Shown here piece after piece: positions 1-10,798 of a stretch of 64,000 nucleotides of DNA (its first letter is position 1; every line of letters starts with the position of its first letter). Source of the DNA: Macrotrachela quadricornifera (Eukaryota > Rotifera > Eurotatoria > Philodinida > Philodinidae); the NCBI GenBank assembly GCA_022393335.1, contig JAJEKB010019918.1:1-64000 (forward strand). The letters run 5' to 3'. The position numbers were made by a program, and so were the translations under genes. Below the pieces are notes generated by a model, which ran no database searches, was not told the DNA's origin, and was given only the letters and a program-made list of their open reading frames with translations.

Positions 1-1225
1 CTAATAGTGAGGATGCCGATCCTCCTTTAGTATTGTATGTTATGCTATAAAGGAGCAAAAATAAAATATCCATAAATTTTGAAGGAAACGCTAGGAACCC
101 AAATCCTTCTAGGGTTTTTACTAAGGCACTAAAGTGTATCTATAAACAAAAATTCGTTGCAATCGGGCAGGGGCACCTACTGAGGGTCCCTCGTAAGTAA
201 TGCCCTTGTTGTTCTCTTCCTAGTTGATGTGTTAAGTAATTGATTGTCTTTACAATTAATCATCCGTTCTTTTACTTTTTTTTACATTTTACCGGTGATC
301 TTTTGGCAATTGTATAAAATATTGATATTAATAAAAAATCTCTTTCTTTGAGCAAACAATTATTGAATAATCTTTGTAGTCCCTGCGAAAGTCCATATCC
401 TTTTACTGATATCATATTTTTGTGAAACATGATCTAAAAGGAATGTTGAATTATATAGGGGTAGAAATTTAGACGTTCCTCCCCCACGGATTGTGACGAC
501 AGACACGACAAACCATTGCAGCGTGTGACCGATTTTACCATAGCAACGTCACAGATCGTGACAAAACTTACTATGAAAACCTCGCAGATACCATAGTATG
601 GTGGAGTCTCTTGAAGTTTCTTGGAATCGCGGGATTTGTCGTCTCCCGTTGGGGTGAATATGAAAATGTGAGTGATCACGAAGAGAAGACCCTTACCTGC
701 CGCCACCCTCTACGTTGGAGTCACTGAAATCATTGGAGTCAGCTGTTACCCTAGGTTTCAAATATGCATATGCTAGTAGGAAACGTCAAGCCCAAAACAT
801 GTGGATTATGGGTCTTGGATGGGTTTCAGGTCTTCGGGTTTTGGGTCAGTCTTGAGTTTACGGCAAAGAGAATGCAGGTGATTCTGCCGTTCGGAATCAG
901 TTGTGTTCTCCTTGCCGTAAACCCAAAATGTTCGGTATTGGCACATCCCTAATGCCAAAGTCCATGCTATATAACTGTGCTCGTGAAATTACTAACAATA
1001 TAATAATACACACGTTCGGTATAACTAGAAAAAGCTTGGTATATATTTAACTTAGAAAGAAATTGTTGATCTTACGCAGGTGTAATAATCAAAGCTAATA
1101 TCTATTTGCTTTCTTTCTTGTTGACTGTTTTATTCTTGGCAAGTATCTAACCACTTAAGCAAAAGATAATAAATAGAGCTTGATAGTGTACGCAAGACAT
1201 CATATCTTACTTTGTGCGAATAGCG
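1..1225. other. Intergenic, upstream of the acyltransferase gene
   Basis: I see no supported gene here. The short open frames at 434-706 (-) and 764-952 (+) have no recognisable product. Positions about 770-957 are richer in G+C than the surroundings and contain an inverted pair (a GTTTACGGCAA-type stretch near 857 and its complement near 912). They end in a GCACATCCCTA-like sequence that resembles a hAT terminal repeat, so this may be a truncated non-autonomous element. No matching left end was found. Confidence 0.35.
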
Positions 1226-2418
1226 ATGACAGAAGAAATACAACGTTCGACAACATCTTTGACGACTTCTGAGCCAGAAAATGAAACTACAGCTTCCACT
1301 GAGAAATTGTACACTGAATCAATAGTAACATCTCCACCACCTCGAGCCAATCGTATATTTGCTCCACTCAATACGCCTTTCTATCGTCGTCGACAAACAC
1401 TAACAATTCTTGTCTGGTGGCTTACGATGTGGAGTTGCTTATCTATATCCTTCCTTTTACTTCGCTCGAATAATTGGTATGTAGTTCTGAGTTTTATTGC
1501 ATATCTAACATGGATGGTTTTCTTTCAAAAATATCCTCGACAAGGTGGTCTTAGACAACAATGGTTTCGTCGACTTCAATGGTGGAAATGGTTTGCTGGT
1601 TAGTATCAAAATTTTGTTTGTTTTTTATTCTCATCAATTATATTATTCTAGATTATTTTCCAATGCGTTTACATAAAACTTGTGATTTACCAGCTGATCG
1701 CTCATATATCTTTTGTTATCATCCACATGGTATTATAGGACTTGGTGCATTTGGTAATTTTGCTACAGAAGCAACAGGTTTTGAAGAAAAATTTCCAAAT
1801 ATCAATCTTCGATTATTAACACTTAAGTCAAATTTTCGTGTACCATTTTATGGTTTTTATATATCTATGCTGGGCTTATGTGATTCATCAAAAGAATCTT
1901 GTAACTATGTTTTAGAAAAAGGTAATGGCCATAGTATAGTGTTAGTTTTGGGTGGTGCTAAAGAAGCATTAGATGCTCGTCCATCATCTGAATATATATT
2001 AACACTTAAAAATCGTAAAGGTTTTGTTAAAATTGGTCTCGTTAACGGTGCTAGTCTTGTACCAGTATTTTCATTTGGTGAAAATGACCTTTATGATCAA
2101 CTACCTAATCCACGTGGATCAAAAGTTCGACAATTTCAAATCATGTTACAAAAAAAATTAGGTCTTTCAACACCATTTTTTCGAGGACGTGGCGTATTTC
2201 AATATGCTTTTGGAATTTTACCACAACGACATCCAATTGATACATACGTTGGTGCACCAATTGAATTACCTAAATTAAAAAAGGAAGAGATAACATCGGA
2301 AATTATTAATTCTTATCATCAAATGTATATGGATGCATTAACAAATCTATTCGATACGTATAAAGGAAAACATGGTAATAAAGATGCAAAAATCAAATTT
2401 GTCAATGACACTGATTGA
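1226..2418 (+). CDS. DGAT2: DGAT2/MGAT-family acyltransferase, two exons
   Basis: Endoplasmic-reticulum acyl-CoA:(mono/di)acylglycerol acyltransferase, catalysing a late step of triacylglycerol synthesis. Exons 1226-1598 and 1652-2418 flank a 53-bp GT-AG intron and join in frame through a split Asp codon, giving 379 residues, close to the usual DGAT2 size. Visible features: a polar Ser/Thr-rich N-terminus, two adjacent hydrophobic helices (about residues 57-100), the family's YFP motif at the exon junction, the catalytic HPHG tetrapeptide near residue 148, and the downstream GGAKEALDARP block. The upstream in-frame GTG at 1214 is not a eukaryotic start, so ATG 1226 is chosen. The gene stands alone, with an AATAAA at 2666. 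DGAT2 and MGAT cannot be separated by eye, so the symbol denotes the family. The reading frame looks intact. Confidence 0.93.
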
Positions 2419-3989
2419 TTAGATAGAAGAGATTCCAAGCGGTCATATGTAAAGAAACATCCGCTTTTTTTTTTGTTTTTCTTTAATATTAACCAACACA
2501 TATGTGAATGTAATTTAAAGTACAAAAATCCACTTTACCACTATTTATCGATATTTCACGCATATATACTTTGTTTTTCCTTATCATATCCGAAATTTTT
2601 TACTACTGATTTAGTTTTACGAATATTTTGATTAAAAAAAATGTACGCTTACATTATTTCATACGAATAAATTATGTAATAAAAACGAAAATGAATACAT
2701 GACGTGCCATTTTATATAGTTAAATGAGAGGATATTAGGAAAAAAATACATAACTAACACGTCGTTATTTAGGATTTAAATTTCTTGCTGTTGTTAAAGG
2801 TTGCTCTCACGAATAAACTAAAAAAATGATTCCAAAGTTTGACTTGTTTTCTTTGTATTCGCGTTACATATGTCACAAATGCCTGTTGTGAGCTTATCGA
2901 AAGATGAAATTCTTCAAGCTTTATGTGAACATGAATGTTTTTTTCTGTTACGAAAGCTAAATAAGCTTCATTGGATAGCTTTAGTTGTTCTCTATAAAAC
3001 GGTATCTCAATCCTTTAACTTGGATGTTCATCCTGAATGTCATATGAATGCTGAAATGTTGCATGTATTCAAATATGTATATAGAATGTAAACAAAATCA
3101 CGAGTAGGATTGAAAAATTTGGTTGTGCAAATACTAATTTAAAAAATCTCAAAAAAATATCTGTTAAATATTGTTTGACTTTCCTGATCATTAAAATATT
3201 AGATAAGTTCTATGAAAAAATATCTTTCACTCATCTTGAAAATATCAAGAATCGATTGAGTCTCACTCTTCAATTCACAAAAAATTAAACAGCGTCATAT
3301 TCAATCTCATCCAATAAGGTAGATATTCAAAACTAACAGACAATACACTTTTCTGTCTTATTTTATTTTTCTTGACATAAAATTACGTTTGCTTGTATAT
3401 GATTGGTTTTTTTCTTTAGCTACGATTCATAGTAATTAAAGGTAAACAATGAGAAAAAAATCAAAGCCAAATCTATGCTTGTGGAAAAAAAAAGAAGAGA
3501 CGTAGTAATAACATAGGGTAGGTAAAAATATTTTTTCAGAGTATTGTTCTATGGTTTTCAGGCCATACGATTAGGTGGGGGATGGTGGGGTATTTCCCCC
3601 ACCTAATTTTTTTCTTATGTATTGGCTTTCTCCCTGAGAATTTTAGGAATATAACTCTTTTTATCTTTTAGTAAGTACGACGAGCTGTGTACAAACAAAC
3701 TTGTTGTATTTTCTGATGCAAAATAGTTCTCTGTATAACCGCAGGGAGAACTGCTTGCTGTATCACATACGAACTATTTTCTGATATGTATGCTATTTTC
3801 TCTTTCAATGTGTACTGTTTTCTCTTTTAGGTCGGACTATTTTCTCTTTCAATTTAAACGAATGTCTGTTTGAATTTTCAAAGAGAAAATGATTCATTTG
3901 TAAAGGCAATAGAAACAGGTAAATACTTTCAACGATATTTCTTGTTCAAAAATCTCTATTCCAGGTTACAATATTTTATATCAAGATTG
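2419..3989. other. 3' flank and intergenic stretch, no supported gene
   Basis: This holds the acyltransferase 3' flank (AATAAA at 2666-2671) and AT-rich intergenic DNA. A 73-codon frame at 2870-3091 (+) shows no family features. Positions 3700-3850 carry several loose direct repeats of a CTATTTTCTCTTTCAAT-like motif. A strong hairpin is listed separately. Confidence 0.5.
3570..3607. repeat. GC-rich 13-bp hairpin
   Basis: The arms ATTAGGTGGGGGA (3570-3582) and TCCCCCACCTAAT (3595-3607) are perfect complements around a 12-nt loop. The hairpin is isolated in AT-rich DNA. It may be the remnant of a tiny palindromic element; function unknown. Confidence 0.7.
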
Positions 3990-6769
3990 AAAATACAGTA
4001 TGTCCAGTTCTAAAAAAAGGACTTTGTTCTGTTTGCCAAGTAAACGTTCAAGTGAAAAATTTCAAACGTCACTGGTGAACTCATCATGAACGAAATGAAA
4101 AAAACAGAACATATGATGAAGTTTTCAACACCTTAAAGACGAATATTTCAAACCAACACAAAATTACTACAACACCATCAGTTGACAAATTTTTTAACCA
4201 TAAGAAACGTCGATTAAGTGAAGATGTAGAACAAGAATGCATAACAACAATTACTCAACAAAATTCCGATACACTTTCTTCTCCATTATTAAGTTCAAAT
4301 ATTGACTTGAATAAAAGCAACAGTGATGGTTATAATGATATGATCGTATTACGACAAATACTCGAAGATATATTTATTCAACTAGAAAATGAACAACATT
4401 TTTTTTTATACAAGTTCTAATATAGATAAAAATAATCATTTAATATCAACAGATAATTCATCTATTGATATGATTAATTCTGATATGATTGATACTGAAA
4501 ATATAAATGATAATGATGTGTCAATGTCATTAAATGATTTAATAACTGATATTATTAGTCCTGATAAAAGTTATAAAAATTTAATTGATAATGAAATGTG
4601 TTGTTCATCGACATATATACCTATTAATCGTCCATCTTGTGTTAAAATATCAATACCAGGTGTACAATTCACAACAGATCAAGAATTAAAATTTGTTGAT
4701 CAACAACGATCATTATTGAACGCCGATATTTGGTTACCAAATGGTGCTGGTGGTGAATCGCAGCCAAATTCAACTTGGTTTACAGCAGCAAGAGCTATCT
4801 GGCTTCGTGCAATATATTCGGAAAAAAATACGGATTATTATGCATTATTTGTGCACAAGAAGCAAAATGTGACTCAAGACTAGTGAAAAACATAGGAGCT
4901 TTTATTTCTCATCCTTATTGGAAACTGCTGCACAAAGGCCTTAAATGTATGATTAACTATGAAAACCTTTCAATAGCTCTTTAACCTATTGAGTCTAAAT
5001 TTTTCATACGACTAAGACCACCACAAAAAGACATTTAGGGTTCGGTGAAACTTTTGATAGCATACTGGATCAAAATCATTTTTCAAAATTCGTGCCTTGT
5101 CGACAGATATGACAATTTGATGTACTAGCTTTCTTAGATTAGTTTATGTAATTATGACGCTGCGGTATTTGCTAAGATGTAATATATTTGCTGAAGTTAA
5201 GCTGATACTCGAATCCAAGTCTCCCAGAAGCTTTTAATGGTATCGCTGTAGTAAATTAAGAAGAAAATTTGTACGAAATTAAGTTTTTTTTCTCCACAGA
5301 AAGTGTTGATTTTATGAAAAACACTTTTTCAAACAGTTGTATTGTAGGAATTAGAAAACATGAAGAATCTGAACTTCATAAACAATCATTAATGAAATAT
5401 CAATCAAAGATACAATCAGAAGATCATGGTACAGTTATAGAACAATTAAAATCAACAAAAATTAATACAAAAACAGCAAGTTTTAATTATTTATGTGCTG
5501 TTACACGATCGTTTATTTTCTTATTGAAGCAAGAATTTGTATTTATGAACTTGAAAGATTTGATCCAACTACAACATATAAATCTTTCTGAACCAATAGT
5601 TCAATGGCTATCTATAGCTAACAAAAAGGAACTTTATTGGAGTGGAGAAAGTCGTGGTGATTGGTTACTTAGTGTACAAAAATGGCTATGGAAAAAACAA
5701 TTAGAAGAATTAAAAAATGTTACTTATATTACAATAATAGCAGATGAAACATGCGATGTTACAGTGATGGAACAATTATGTATTTGTTTACGTTATTTTA
5801 ATTCTTCTACCAAAGAATTAGTTGAAAGAATTATTTGTTTATATGAAATACATTCTCAAACAGGAGAAGTACTTCTTACTATATTGTATTTAAAATATTT
5901 TTGCTTTTTTATGGGCGATTTTTGATGTTATTAATAAATTCTTATTCGATTTAAAAAAAGAATTAGATAAAAAATTTATTCTGATCTGTCAATGTTTCGA
6001 TGGTGCATCATCAGTTAGGTGTCAAGCTCAAGGACATATTAGATCAAGAATTAATGCATTTGCTTTTTATGTACATTGTCAAAACCATTTGATTAATCTT
6101 TCTGTGAAAGACACATTAACAAATGAATTTTATCAATCATATGATTTAATTCACAGAACACTTGTCTTTTTTCAAGAATCTACACAACGATTGGATATAT
6201 TAAAAAGATCACAAATCTTTCATGCAACAAATAAAGAAGGTAAAGAAAAATTCTTTTCACTTTAACGAAGGAAAATAAATTTAAGAGAGAAAAAATTCAT
6301 TATATAGTATTATTTCAAAAAATGTTTTGTATCCAATGTTTTATGTTTTTCTAAAGGTTCTGAAGTACCAAGTGCAAGTGATACCCGGTGGGTGTATCCT
6401 TATCAACTAGCTGAATTTGTGTGGACTCACATGGTTGTAATTGTATCAGCTTTAATCCAAATTCATGAGAAAAACAAAGATGGTTCCGAAACAGCAAATG
6501 GATTTCCAATTTGTTTTGTTAATGAAAAATTTATTTTCCAACTTGGAATTATGAGAATTGTATTAGGGCATGCTAAAATATTTTTAAAACAAGCAGAAAG
6601 TCGTTCAATGACATTTGATAAATTTTCAATATGTTTAGATTCAACTACTGTTCGTATACAAAATACATTAAATGAATTTGATTATGAAATTTATAGAAAA
6701 AAGGTTAAAGAATGTCGTGATCTTTTACCAATGATACAGCGAGCACCTCACACTCTAAAAAAAAATTAG
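3990..6769 (+). pseudogene. Broken zinc-finger hAT-like (DUF4371/ZMYM1-type) transposase
   Basis: Relic of a domesticated-hAT-like transposase of the TTF-zinc-finger/DUF4371 class. In order: an N-terminal C2H2-type finger (C-x2-C ... H-x-x-x-H near 4030-4090), an acidic linker, a TTF-type zinc-finger region (C-x2-C plus a W-x-x-L-x-K/H pattern, 4830-4950 and 5330-5400), the characteristic IIADETCDVTVMEQLCICLRY block near 5740-5800, a CFDGASSV block followed by YVHCQNHLINL (5990-6100), and a TRW-type block near 6385. The frame is destroyed by a TGA at 4076-4078, shifts at a T run near 4405 and an A run near 4830, and further breaks near 5925 and 6265 (the last could be introns with TTTCTAAAG- and CTCCACAG-like acceptors). 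The C-terminal hAT dimerisation region is missing: the frame stops at 6769, exactly where the 51-bp repeat array begins. No TIRs were found. Confidence 0.75.
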
Positions 6770-6774
6770 TGTTC

Positions 6775-8570
6775 TGCCGAACTTAAAAGGTTTCCCATGC
6801 TTTCACCGAACCATTTTAAGTTCGGAAAAGTGAAAAAGGTTCCGTGCTTTAGCTACCCACCTTTTTTTTAGTTCGGTAAGGTCGAGAAGGTTTGGCACTT
6901 AACAAAACAAACCATCTAGAGGTTTTCTGTATGGTGTGCGAAACCATTGATAGTTCTGTGACATGTCCACAGAACCACCAGCGGTTTCGCAGTCTGCCGA
7001 GAGGTTTAGCCTATTTTCTATCAAACAATTCCTAGTTTCGTAGACCAATTGATGGTTCAGGTTTTTTTACACCATACCATCGATGGTTCGTCAGTTTTTA
7101 AAAAGTTCAGAAAATTTTAAACTAAACCAGACATGGTTTCGTTTAAACATCAAAGGTTTAGTATGGGTTACTCGAAACCAATAATAAGTCCGTGGATCCG
7201 TAAAGGTTCGGTAAAATTTATACGAAACCCTTCAAAGTTTCGTATGTCACTTAAAGGTTCAGCAGATTCGATACTGATTAGCTCTAAGTTTCGTATAACA
7301 TACACGAATCTTTAAAAGCATCGAAAATTCATCAAAAGTGCAGCATGTTCACCACTAAACTTCTGATGATTCTGTAGATCATCCATTGAACCAATGGCAG
7401 TTCATTTACTTTTTCAAAGCTTCAGTATAATTCATGCGAAACCTTTTATCATTCTATTTTTTCACTAAAGGTTTGGTTTATCTACACGGAACGATTCACA
7501 CTTTAGCATGAACCCTTGAGGGTTACGTATAACTTATACAAAACGATAAATAGTTCAAGAAGAGCAATACAGGTTTTGCACGCATAATACCGAACATTCT
7601 GTAGCTCCGTGAATTTAATACTGGTTTTATGCATTTTTTACCGAACAAATCTTACTTCTTTTCATTTCGAAATAGGTTCGTACTTTCAACACAAAACCTT
7701 CTAGAATTTGGTACATTATAAGAAGGTTTCGTTTTCATCATACAGAGCCATTTCTAGTTTCGAATACTTGTAAGTAGTTAAGTACTGCTTTTCCGAAACT
7801 ATGAATGTTTTCGTAGACTGGCACAAGATTTGGCAAAATTTTCCCCAAACTATCATTAGTTTCATACAGTCGCCCAAAGTTCGGCAAAATTTATACAAAA
7901 CTATCAATCGTTCCGTGGAATGACTCAAGGATTGGGAAAGATTATGCTAAACCATCAATCGTTTCGTATACTTGCGAATGGTTGGATACAGCCTTTGTGA
8001 AACAACCATTAGTTTCGTATACTCACTCATGGCTTGGCCAAATTAATACCATACTGGCAATGGTTTCGTATAGTGACCTATGATTTGGCAAAACTTATAC
8101 CGAACTGTCACTGGTTTCGTATGGTGGCCTCAGGTTTGACAAAATTTATGCCAAACTTTTAATGGGTTCGGCTGATGGCACCTGGTTCAACAAAACTTAT
8201 ACGAAGCTGTGAATGGATTCGTATGACGGCTCAGGGTTCAGCAGAAATTATACCAAACTAACGATAATTTCGTATGGCGGCTCAAGATTATATAGACTTT
8301 ATGTCAAACTATCAATGGTTTCGTACAGTGACCTGAGATTTGGCAAAATTAATACTAAACTGACAGTCGTGTCGTACGACAGTTCATGGTTAGACAAAAG
8401 TGATACAGAACTATGACTGGATCCGTGTAGGGCCTCAATGCTTGGCAAAACTTATGCCAAACTATGAAAAATTTGGTAATCTACTACCTGGTTAAGTATA
8501 GCTTCTACGAAACGATCAACCATTTCGTGAAGATTATTTGAGTTCAGTACAATTTTTACCGAATGATCTA
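6775..8570. repeat. Degenerate 51-bp tandem repeat array, about 35 copies
   Basis: Successive units are best seen at 7930-8500, where GGTTTCGTATnGTGGCCT and TTTGGCAAAATTTATACCAAAC recur every 50-52 bp. Each unit holds an imperfect dyad: ATACCAAAC and GTTTCGTAT about eight bases apart. Copies toward the left end (6775-7100) are more divergent. Because 51 is a multiple of three, long open frames appear on both strands (7133-7315, 8213-8416, and 7716-7928 on the minus strand); I treat these as by-products. Copy number is estimated from length divided by period. Confidence 0.88.
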
Positions 8571-9258
8571 TAGATGTCGGCCGTTGATTTAACGGATCGA
8601 GAGCACTCAGAGTGATTGCATCTATTTTTCATGTTTATTTCGTTGTCTGCAGCTGAAATGTTCGAAAAATGGGCCGATGATTTGCCGAATACAATGAGGG
8701 ACATTTTTTATTCATAATTGTATCTGATAATAAAAATTCGAGATCTGTCACTGATAGGTACGTTTAAAGCCTCAAGTTTTCGTTCATTTGAAAAGATCTT
8801 AGCCAAAAGTTGTAATGGAATACACCAGCAATGAAGAAGCGATAAATTTGCAGGGGTCTAGTTTATACGCCGAAGGCAATAGTAAACTGATAAATGATTT
8901 CATTTATCTGAGAGAAAAAATACTGAGCGCCTAGGAAGTCTGCGAAATAACTGATACAACGGAAAGAATTTTGTGATAAGAATAGGAGCAAATAACGATA
9001 TAAAAAGTAACACGATAGGCTTATAAAATATATAAATACTTATGTTGCCGATTTAGAAATAATCTTGAGATTGAAATGAATAGATTCGTATGTAAACTAG
9101 ATACTTGTGGTACATTGTGGTAATGGTCCACATCGTTAATAAAAGTTTCTCAAGATGAATAATAAACTCAACGTTTAATAAAATAGATAACGGTACTTAT
9201 AAGTCCATTAACGATTTATTTGAATATTGATGGGTTGACTGCGTTTACGATTTTCGCT
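8571..9258. other. Intergenic, nothing recognised
   Basis: AT-rich sequence between the 51-bp array and a foldback element. I see no gene, RNA or repeat structure I can support. Confidence 0.5.
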
Positions 9259-9572
9259 TTTAGGAAGGGAATGGCCAAAAATGGCGGATTTTCCCCCACG
9301 CTGGAAATGATATAAAACGAAAGTACTTGATGAGTAAATCACAAATCCCATGCCCGCTTGTCAAATTTTTTTCCTTTTATTTTTGGTGTTTTCCACTATC
9401 AAGCGCACCAATAAGACACAGATCTAAGCAATAGATACTAGAAAACACGAAAAATAAAAGGAAAAAAATTTGACAAACGGGCATGGGATTTGCGACTTAC
9501 TCATCAAGTACGGTGGTTTTATACCATTTCCAGCGTGCGGAAAAATCCGTCATTTTTAACCATCTCCTTTAG
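9259..9572. mobile_element. Foldback (MITE-like) element
   Basis: Two arms of about 140 bp (9259-9400 and 9434-9572) are near-perfect reverse complements separated by a 33-bp spacer. Shared blocks include GTACTTGATGAGTAA, AATCCCATGCCCG and TTTGTCAAATTTTTTTCC with its complement. There is no coding capacity. A clear target-site duplication was not found. Confidence 0.88.
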
Positions 9573-9590
9573 GATGAGCCTTGACCTAAC

Positions 9591-9957
9591 GTCCGCATTA
9601 ATGAACAAAGACTATTCGGCTGGATCAGTAAACAAAGGTCGTCCGGCTGGCTCAATGAACAGAGGTCATCAGGCTGCTTCAATAAACAAAGAGCGTCGGG
9701 CTGGTTGAATGAACCAAGACCGTCCGGCTGGTTCGATGATCAAAGGCCGTCCGGTTGGTTCAGTGAACCAAAGTCGTGAGACTGGTTCAGTGAACAAAGG
9801 TCGTCCGGCTGGATTAGTGAACAAAGACCGTCAGACTGTATCGTCAAACAAAGATCGTCCGCCTGCATCGGTGAAGACTGTCCGTCATTCTGGATCATCC
9901 AACAATAATGATCATTGTCATATCGATCTAGTCAACTTTATCCGCCCCTATAAATAG
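9591..9957 (+). repeat. 27-bp minisatellite encoding GRPAGSVNK-type repeats
   Basis: About a dozen copies of a 27-bp unit keep one open frame and encode a nine-residue motif, consensus (K/D)GRPAGSVN. The motif resembles the AT-hook-like GRPxGSxNK found in DNA-binding and transposase proteins. The frame is broken once, by TGA at 9706-9708 (TCA to TGA), and otherwise runs to a stop at 9955 after a short unique tail (HCHIDLVNFIRPYK). It starts immediately downstream of the foldback element, and the open frame even reads out of that element's right arm. Either a fragment of a DNA-binding protein gene or a minisatellite that is open only because its period is a multiple of three. Confidence 0.7.
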
Positions 9958-10049
9958 GAGACTTTTTTAAAAATATTGTCATTTGGTTAAATGTTATGGT
10001 AGGAGTCATTTGCTTTTCGGGTGGCCTCTTGCCAAACCATATATATATG

Positions 10050-10472
10050 GGTGAATCCATGAGAACCCATCCACTTTTTGGAAAGGTTTTCTTTTTCGAT
10101 TTTTTTGGCTCAAACATCCATTCTTCGTTAGAAAACACTTTTGGTGAAAAAAAAGTTGGGGCATATCTGCCAAAAACCTCGAGCTTTTTAGGTACACCTA
10201 CAGCGTTTTTTCATATATAGAAAAAATGACAGAGTAATGTCTAGAACTTCATCAAACGCTCTTTTTTCGAAATTTTTTAGTACACATAAATATCAAACAA
10301 GTCTAGAAACATGTTCTCTGATAGTAATCAGACTGGTCTTATTGAAAGTCATATGTGGTAAGTCATTTTCTATGTATATAATAATAGTCCTATTTCGTGA
10401 ATGTGAATTAGATTCAATTAATTCAAAGAAATCTTGTCTTATTTTCTTCGTAAAGTTATAAAAAAGTTGATG
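10050..10472 (+). repeat. Left TIR of the 3.9-kb transposon
   Basis: Pairs with 13485-13919. The outermost bases GGTGAATCCATGAG match the complement of the other end apart from a few substitutions. Confidence 0.85.
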
Positions 10473-10798
10473 TCATAAAATTTTGTCACGAAATTAATGC
10501 CAAGTGATGAATTCTATACGAAAGAAAGCTAGTGTAATGATGAAGCGAGCTATTGATTGTGAGTACTGGATATCATCCTCACGTATGACTTTGAAAAAAA
10601 TCCAGTTTATAGAAAAGCATAAAAAACAAGTTTTATTTGAATGTCAAAGTTCTTATTTGAGTTGATCGAGACGTCAAACTATATTGAACCGTTGAATGAC
10701 TAGTTGGCCTAAATTCATGCATACTACGAATACCTTGTATTGTACCTAAACTAAAACCAACGTAAGAGAATAAAGCCAAAAGTCTTCTTACCTGTTAC

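Noticed and set aside
1214..1225. GTG at 1214 as start of the acyltransferase
   Set aside because: Nuclear eukaryotic genes start at ATG; ATG 1226 is in the same frame.
2870..3091. 73-codon plus frame
   Set aside because: No family features, no splice partners, AT-rich composition similar to intergenic DNA.
7716..7928. Minus-strand and plus-strand frames inside the 51-bp array as genes
   Set aside because: They follow from a period divisible by three; no start context or conservation argument beyond repetition.
10237..10461. 74-codon frame and its copy at 13465-13719 as a duplicated gene
   Set aside because: They lie wholly inside the two TIRs of the 3.9-kb transposon, so their similarity is that of the TIRs.
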